Below are positions 59,645 through 64,000 of a stretch of DNA of 64,000 bases, piece after piece. Source of the stretch: Microbacterium sp. zg-Y818. GTDB lineage: Bacteria > Actinomycetota > Actinomycetes > Actinomycetales > Microbacteriaceae. Where the stretch lies: positions 682,001 through 746,000 of the forward strand of contig NZ_CP126741.1 in NCBI RefSeq assembly GCF_030246905.1. The letters run 5' to 3'. How positions within the stretch are numbered: position 1 is the first letter of the stretch; each line of letters opens with the position of its first letter. The position numbers were made by a program, and so were the translations under genes. Under the pieces are notes generated by a model. The model saw only the letters and a list, made by a program, of their open reading frames with translations, ran no database searches and was not told the DNA's origin.

Positions 59645-62600
59645 TCAGAGCGTGAGCGCTGCCCGCAGGATCTCGGCCTGCTCGAGGGCGTGGACCTTGC
59701 TCGACCCCGTCGCGGTGGATGCCGCAGATGCGCGCGAGACGCGGGAGATGGTGCGCCCGTGCAGGTGCTTGACGATCTCGAGGGCGATGAACGGCCAGGC
59801 GCCCTGGTTCTCGGGCTCGTCCTGCACCCACACCAGTTCGGCGTTCGGGTAGCTGTCGATCACCGCGTTGAGTTCGGCCACGGGGGACGGGTAGAACTGC
59901 TCCATCCGCACCAGGGCGATCTCGGGGTTGGGGTTCTTCTCCAGTTCCGCGCGCAGGTCCCAGTGGATCTTGCCGGCGTGCAGCAGCACGCGCTTCACGG
60001 CGGACTTGTCCAGCTGCCGGCTGTCGTCCAGGACCGGCTCGAACTTGCCGGTGAGGAAGTCGTCCACGGGGCTCGTCGCCCCGCGCAGGCGCAGCATCGC
60101 CTTGGGAGTGAAGACCACGAGAGGACGCCGCGGCCGCTGGTAGGCCTGCCGGCGGAGCAGGTGGAAGTACGACGCGGGGGTCGACGGACGCGCGACGGTC
60201 ATGTTGTCCTGGGCGCACAGCTGCAGGTAGCGCTCGATGCGCGCGGAGGAGTGGTCGGGTCCCTGGCCCTCATAGCCGTGCGGCAGCAGCAGCACGACGC
60301 TCGACTGCTGGCCCCACTTCTGGTCGGCCGACGACAGGTAGGTGTCGATGACCGTCTGGGCGCCGTCGGCGAAGTCGCCGAACTGGGCCTCCCACAGCAC
60401 GAGCGCGTCGGGGCGCTCCACCGAGTAGCCGTACTCGAACGCCATCGCCGCGTACTCGCTCAGCAGGGAGTCGTACGCCCAGAACCGGCCCTGGTTGTCG
60501 GACAGGTTCGTCAGCGGCAGCCATTCCTGGCCGTTCGCACGGTCGTGGAACACCGAGTGCCGCTGGACGAACGTGCCGCGGCGGGCGTCCTGACCGGCCA
60601 GGCGCACGTTGGTGCCCTCGAGCAGCAGCGAGCCGAACGCCAGCAGCTCGCCGAACGCCCAGTCGATGGCGCCGTTGCGGCTCATGTCATGGCGCTTCTC
60701 CAGCAGCTGCTGCAGCTTGTTGTGCACCGTGAAGCCTTCGGGCTTGTTGACGAAGGCGTCGCCGATCAGCTGAACGACCTCGCGCGGGACACCGGTCGTC
60801 TCCGGCTCACCGGCCGCCGGCTCGACAGCGCCCGCGCCGGCTGCCACGACGGGAGAGGATCCCGTCTCGGCCGCATGCGTCTCTGCGAAGGCGACCTCGA
60901 GGCGGTCCTGGAAGTCCTTCTTCGCCTGCTCGTACTCCTCCTCGGTGATGTCGCCGCGACCGACGAGCGCCTCGGTGTAGAGGCGACGCACCGAGCGCTT
61001 CGCCTCGATGAGGTTGGTCATGAGCGGCTGCGTCATCGAAGGGTCGTCGCCCTCGTTGTGACCGCGGCGGCGGTAGCACACGAGGTCGATCACGACGTCG
61101 CGGTGGAATTCCTCGCGGTAGCGGAACGCCAGCTCGGCGACGCGCACGACCGCTTCGGGGTCGTCCCCGTTGACGTGGAAGATGGGCGCCTGGATGGTCT
61201 TGGCCACGTCGGTGGCGTACACCGACGTGCGGGCGTCCTGGGGGAGGGTCGTGAATCCGACCTGGTTGTTGACGACCACGTGGATCGTTCCGCCGATGCG
61301 GTAGCCGCGCAGCTGGGACATCTGCAGGGTCTCCACCACGACGCCCTGGCCGGCGAAGGCGGCGTCGCCGTGGACGAGGATCGGCAGCCACGAGAAGGAT
61401 CCGATGGGCTTGCGGTCCTGCTTGGCGCGGACGATGCCCGCGAGCACGCCGTCGACCGTCTCGAGGTGCGACGGGTTGGCGGCGAGGACGACCGGCAGCT
61501 CGGTGCCGTCGTCCGTGACGAAGGTGCCCTCGGTGCCGAGGTGGTACTTGACGTCGCCCGAACCGCTCTTCGAGCCGATCGCCACCGAACCCTCGAACTC
61601 GCGGAAGACCTGACCGTACGTCTTGCCGGCGACGTTGCTGAGCACGTTGAGCCGGCCGCGGTGGGCCATGGCGATCGCCGCACCGTCGAGACCTGCGTCG
61701 GCGGCCCCGCGCAGCACCTGGTCGAGCAGCGGAATGAGAGACTCGCCGCCTTCGAGGCTGAAGCGCTTCTGGCCGACGTACTTCGTCTGCAGGAACGTCT
61801 CGAACGCCTCTGCCTCATTCAGCTTGCTGAGCACGCGCAGCTGCTCGTCGTGGTTCGGCTTCTGGTACTTGGCCTCGACGTTGTTCTGGAACCAGGTGCG
61901 CTGATCGGGGTCCTGAATGTGCATGTACTCGATGCCGAGGGTGCGGCAGTACGAGTCGCGCAGCACCCCCAGGATCTCGCGCAGCTTCATGGTGCGCTTG
62001 CCGGCGAAGCCGTTCGTGACGAACTCGCGATCCAGGTCCCAGAAGGTCAGGCCGTGGCTCTCGATCTCGAGGTCGGGGTGCGTACGCTGCATGTACTGCA
62101 GCGGGTCGATGTCGGCCATGAGGTGGCCGCGCACCCGGAAGGAGTTGATCAGCTCCTGCACGCGCGCGGTCTTGTCCACCCGCTCGGCGAGGTCGACGTT
62201 GATGTCGTTGGCCCAGTGGATCGGCGCGTACGGGATGCGCAGCGCCGCGAAGATGTCGCTGTAGAAGTCGCGTCGCCCGGTGATCATCTCGTGGACGATC
62301 TTGAGGAACTCGCCGGAACCTGCGCCCTGGATGACGCGGTGGTCGTACGTGCTCGTGAGCGTGATCGTCTTGCCGATGCCGAGGTTGACCAGCGTCTTCT
62401 CGCTCGCCCCTTGGAACTCCGCCGGGTACTCCAGGGCGCCGGCGCCGACGATGCAGCCCTGGCCCTTCATGAGGCGCGGAACCGAGTGCACGGTGCCGAT
62501 GCCGCCGGGGTTGGTCAGCGAGATCGTCGTGCCCTGGAAATCGGCGGCGGTGAGCTTGTTCGCGCGCGCTCGGGTGACCAGGTCCTCGTAGGAGGAGAGG

Positions 62601-63313
62601 AACTCCCCGAAGGTCAGCGTCTCGGCGCGCTTGATGCTCGGGACGAGCAGGGAACGCGAGCCGTCGGGCTTGGGGACGTCGATCGCGATGCCGAGGTTGA
62701 TGTGGGCCGGGGCCACCACCGACGGCTTGCCGTCGACCTCGGCGTAGTACACGTTCTGGCTGGGGAAGGTCTTCAGCGCCTGGACGATCGCCCAGCCGAT
62801 GAGGTGCGTGAAGCTGACCTTGCCGCCCCGCGTGCGGGCCATGTGGTTGTTGATGACGATGCGGTTGTCGATCATCAGCTTGGCCGGGATCGTGCGCACG
62901 CTCGTCGCGGTGGGGACGGTCAGAGACTGGTCCATGTTGGCCGCGAGCGTCTTCGTCATGCCGCGCAGCGGCGTGACGACGTCTTCGCCTGCCTCGCTCG
63001 GCTCGACGGCCTTGCGGTCCTGCGCCTGCGCGGGGATCGGCTGCGGCGCCGCCGGCTTGGCCGTGGTGCGGGCAACCGGCTGGGCGCCGATCACGGGGAT
63101 GGGCGCGGTGACGGGGTGCGGCTCGGCGCCCGCCGGGGGTGCGGCCGGAGCCGCGGCATCCTCCGGCTGATATGCCTCGAGAACAGGCCACCAGGCCTTA
63201 TCCACGGAGTTCTTGTCCGCCTTGTACTGCTCGTAGAGTTCATCAACGAGCCAGGCGTTGGCCCCGAACTCGCCTTCGCTCGAGGTTCCGACGCCGGTCA
63301 CCTGGCTGGACAC
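59645..63313 (-). CDS. kgd: Multifunctional 2-oxoglutarate metabolism enzyme, KGD/SucA-type
   Basis: The 1222-residue protein fuses three modules. The N-terminal part has the FGANAWLVDELYEQYKADKNSVDKAWWPVLEAY segment. A succinyltransferase (E2-like) domain with MTKTLAANMDQSLTVPTATSVR and STYDHRVIQGAGSGEFLK (catalytic HR) follows at about 100-330. The 2-oxoglutarate dehydrogenase/decarboxylase E1 domain has GMAHRGRLNVL-like AMAHRGRLNVL, HGDAAFAGQGVV and CYRRRGHNEGDDPSMTQP. It lacks lipoyl domains, as in actinobacterial KGD/OdhA, which work with a shared E2p. GTG 63313 was chosen; an upstream GTG at 63379 is in frame and has a TAACCT box 8 nt before it, so a 22-residue extension is possible. 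Confidence 0.93.
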   Translation of the reverse strand: MSSQVTGVGTSSEGEFGANAWLVDELYEQYKADKNSVDKAWWPVLEAYQPEDAAAPAAPPAGAEPHPVTAPIPVIGAQPVARTTAKPAAPQPIPAQAQDRKAVEPSEAGEDVVTPLRGMTKTLAANMDQSLTVPTATSVRTIPAKLMIDNRIVINNHMARTRGGKVSFTHLIGWAIVQALKTFPSQNVYYAEVDGKPSVVAPAHINLGIAIDVPKPDGSRSLLVPSIKRAETLTFGEFLSSYEDLVTRARANKLTAADFQGTTISLTNPGGIGTVHSVPRLMKGQGCIVGAGALEYPAEFQGASEKTLVNLGIGKTITLTSTYDHRVIQGAGSGEFLKIVHEMITGRRDFYSDIFAALRIPYAPIHWANDINVDLAERVDKTARVQELINSFRVRGHLMADIDPLQYMQRTHPDLEIESHGLTFWDLDREFVTNGFAGKRTMKLREILGVLRDSYCRTLGIEYMHIQDPDQRTWFQNNVEAKYQKPNHDEQLRVLSKLNEAEAFETFLQTKYVGQKRFSLEGGESLIPLLDQVLRGAADAGLDGAAIAMAHRGRLNVLSNVAGKTYGQVFREFEGSVAIGSKSGSGDVKYHLGTEGTFVTDDGTELPVVLAANPSHLETVDGVLAGIVRAKQDRKPIGSFSWLPILVHGDAAFAGQGVVVETLQMSQLRGYRIGGTIHVVVNNQVGFTTLPQDARTSVYATDVAKTIQAPIFHVNGDDPEAVVRVAELAFRYREEFHRDVVIDLVCYRRRGHNEGDDPSMTQPLMTNLIEAKRSVRRLYTEALVGRGDITEEEYEQAKKDFQDRLEVAFAETHAAETGSSPVVAAGAGAVEPAAGEPETTGVPREVVQLIGDAFVNKPEGFTVHNKLQQLLEKRHDMSRNGAIDWAFGELLAFGSLLLEGTNVRLAGQDARRGTFVQRHSVFHDRANGQEWLPLTNLSDNQGRFWAYDSLLSEYAAMAFEYGYSVERPDALVLWEAQFGDFADGAQTVIDTYLSSADQKWGQQSSVVLLLPHGYEGQGPDHSSARIERYLQLCAQDNMTVARPSTPASYFHLLRRQAYQRPRRPLVVFTPKAMLRLRGATSPVDDFLTGKFEPVLDDSRQLDKSAVKRVLLHAGKIHWDLRAELEKNPNPEIALVRMEQFYPSPVAELNAVIDSYPNAELVWVQDEPENQGAWPFIALEIVKHLHGRTISRVSRASAASTATGSSKVHALEQAEILRAALTL

Positions 63314-63486
63314 GCTGGATCGCCTGCTTTCTTCGGTGAAGTTCCGATCGCGCGCGGCATCGTCGTCGCCTGCGCGCACAGCTCTCTAGGTTAGTCCCTT
63401 TTCGCCGGTGTCTTCCGGTGGAAGCGCCGTTTCGGGCATTCGGCGAACTCCGAGCTCAGCGCGTCGCCCGCGGTTACCGTAGGAGC

Positions 63487-64000
63487 ATGCGATTTTCCGG
63501 GGAGCGGCCTGCCGTCGATCTGACGTACTCCGACGTGTTCCTCGTGCCGCGGCGATCGGCCGTGCAGAGCCGGCTGCAGGTGGACCTGGCACCCGGCGAC
63601 GGCACCGGCACGACCATCCCGCTGGTGTCGTCCAACATGAACTCGGTCACCGGTGCCCGGCTGGCCTCCGTCCTCGCGCGCCGCGGAGGGCTGGGGGTGC
63701 TGCCGCAGGACATGCCGCTGCAGGAGCTGGATGCCGCGATCCGCTGGGTCAAGGACCAGCCGGTGCGGTGGGACACCCCCTTGGTGCTGCCGCCCGAGGC
63801 GACGGTCGCCGACGCTCGGCGGCTGCTGCCGGTCACGGAGGGTCACGGCATCCTCGTCGCATCCACCCCCGGCTCCGGCCCCGGCGGTCGTCTCATGAGG
63901 AACGACGTGCTGGGGATCGTCCCCGCGCCGCGGCTGGGGACCGCCCTCGCCGACGCCCGACTGGGCGATCTGGTGAGGGGACCCGCCGCGGCGATCGACG
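63487..64000 (+). CDS. guaB1: GuaB1-family IMP dehydrogenase-related protein, N-terminal part (cut by window edge)
   Basis: The 171 codons present start FSGERPAVDLTYSDVFLVPRRSAV and carry LVSSNMNSVTGARLASVLARRGGLGVLPQDM, the barrel opening of the GuaB1/IMPDH-related group. A CBS-like region begins near residue 100 (PPEATVADARRLLPVTEGHGILVASTP). Mycobacterial GuaB1 acts as a GMP reductase, and that role is likely here. A TACCGT box (63475-63480) is 6 nt before ATG 63487; the AGGAGC between could also aid ribosome binding. The catalytic Cys loop lies beyond the window. Confidence 0.9.
   Translation, partial: MRFSGERPAVDLTYSDVFLVPRRSAVQSRLQVDLAPGDGTGTTIPLVSSNMNSVTGARLASVLARRGGLGVLPQDMPLQELDAAIRWVKDQPVRWDTPLVLPPEATVADARRLLPVTEGHGILVASTPGSGPGGRLMRNDVLGIVPAPRLGTALADARLGDLVRGPAAAID

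Noticed and set aside
59609..63394. An open frame of about 1260 codons on the plus strand opposite kgd
   Set aside because: Low-complexity Arg/Val/Gly product without motifs; it is an antisense shadow of the E1/E2 fusion gene, which is unambiguous.

Overview
This window is a high-G+C actinobacterial chromosome segment, most likely from Microbacterium or a close Microbacteriaceae relative. The evidence is lineage-typical genes (two WhiB proteins, MtrA-MtrB-LpqB, a KGD-type 2-oxoglutarate enzyme, DUF3499, DUF5719, an Rv3235-like protein), SecA without a C-terminal zinc finger, and many start codons placed 6-7 nt behind a TANNNT box, as in leaderless actinobacterial transcripts. No tRNA, rRNA, CRISPR array, transposase or phage gene was found. 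No gap between genes exceeds about 260 bp.

Region 1 (1-17.2 kb) is a surface-polysaccharide cluster. It holds six complete or partial GT2-type glycosyltransferases, a Wzx-like flippase, UDP-galactopyranose mutase (Glf), a 1160-residue glycosyltransferase chimera, a Wzm/Wzt-type ABC exporter, a pair resembling the mycobacterial galactofuranosyltransferases GlfT2 and GlfT1, and two O-antigen ligase/polymerase-like membrane proteins. Together these could make UDP-galactofuranose, polymerise a galactofuranose-containing chain, export it and join it to another glycan.

Region 2 (17.2-27.3 kb) holds manA, a WhiB2/WhmD-like regulator, a glycosyltransferase-membrane giant with a DUF5719 partner, a zincin-like protein, DUF3499, ahcY, and a divergent RDD/SpoIIM membrane pair. 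Region 3 (27.3-32.4 kb) is a stress block: furA-katG with a palindromic operator, an aquaporin, and a two-gene operon joining an HTH protein to a Clp_N-SRPBCC fusion behind a tandem 19-bp operator. Region 4 (32.4-37.9 kb) is a DUF58/MoxR/DUF4350/DUF4129/membrane-protein operon. RDD and SpoIIM usually travel with it, so the stress block appears to split a conserved neighbourhood.

Region 5 (38.1-49.3 kb) carries mtrA-mtrB-lpqB, comF, hpf, a coiled-coil protein, secA and an alanine-type aminotransferase. Region 6 (49.3-58.6 kb) has small conserved proteins, an orphan SAF/CpaE-like pair, a PdtaS-like kinase, whiB1, bcp, rsgA and aroA. Region 7 (58.6-64 kb) has sigH-rsrA with a SigH-type autoregulatory promoter, the KGD/SucA enzyme, and the start of guaB1. 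From memory, regions 2 and 5-7 follow the Mycobacterium tuberculosis Rv3219-Rv3260 neighbourhood closely.
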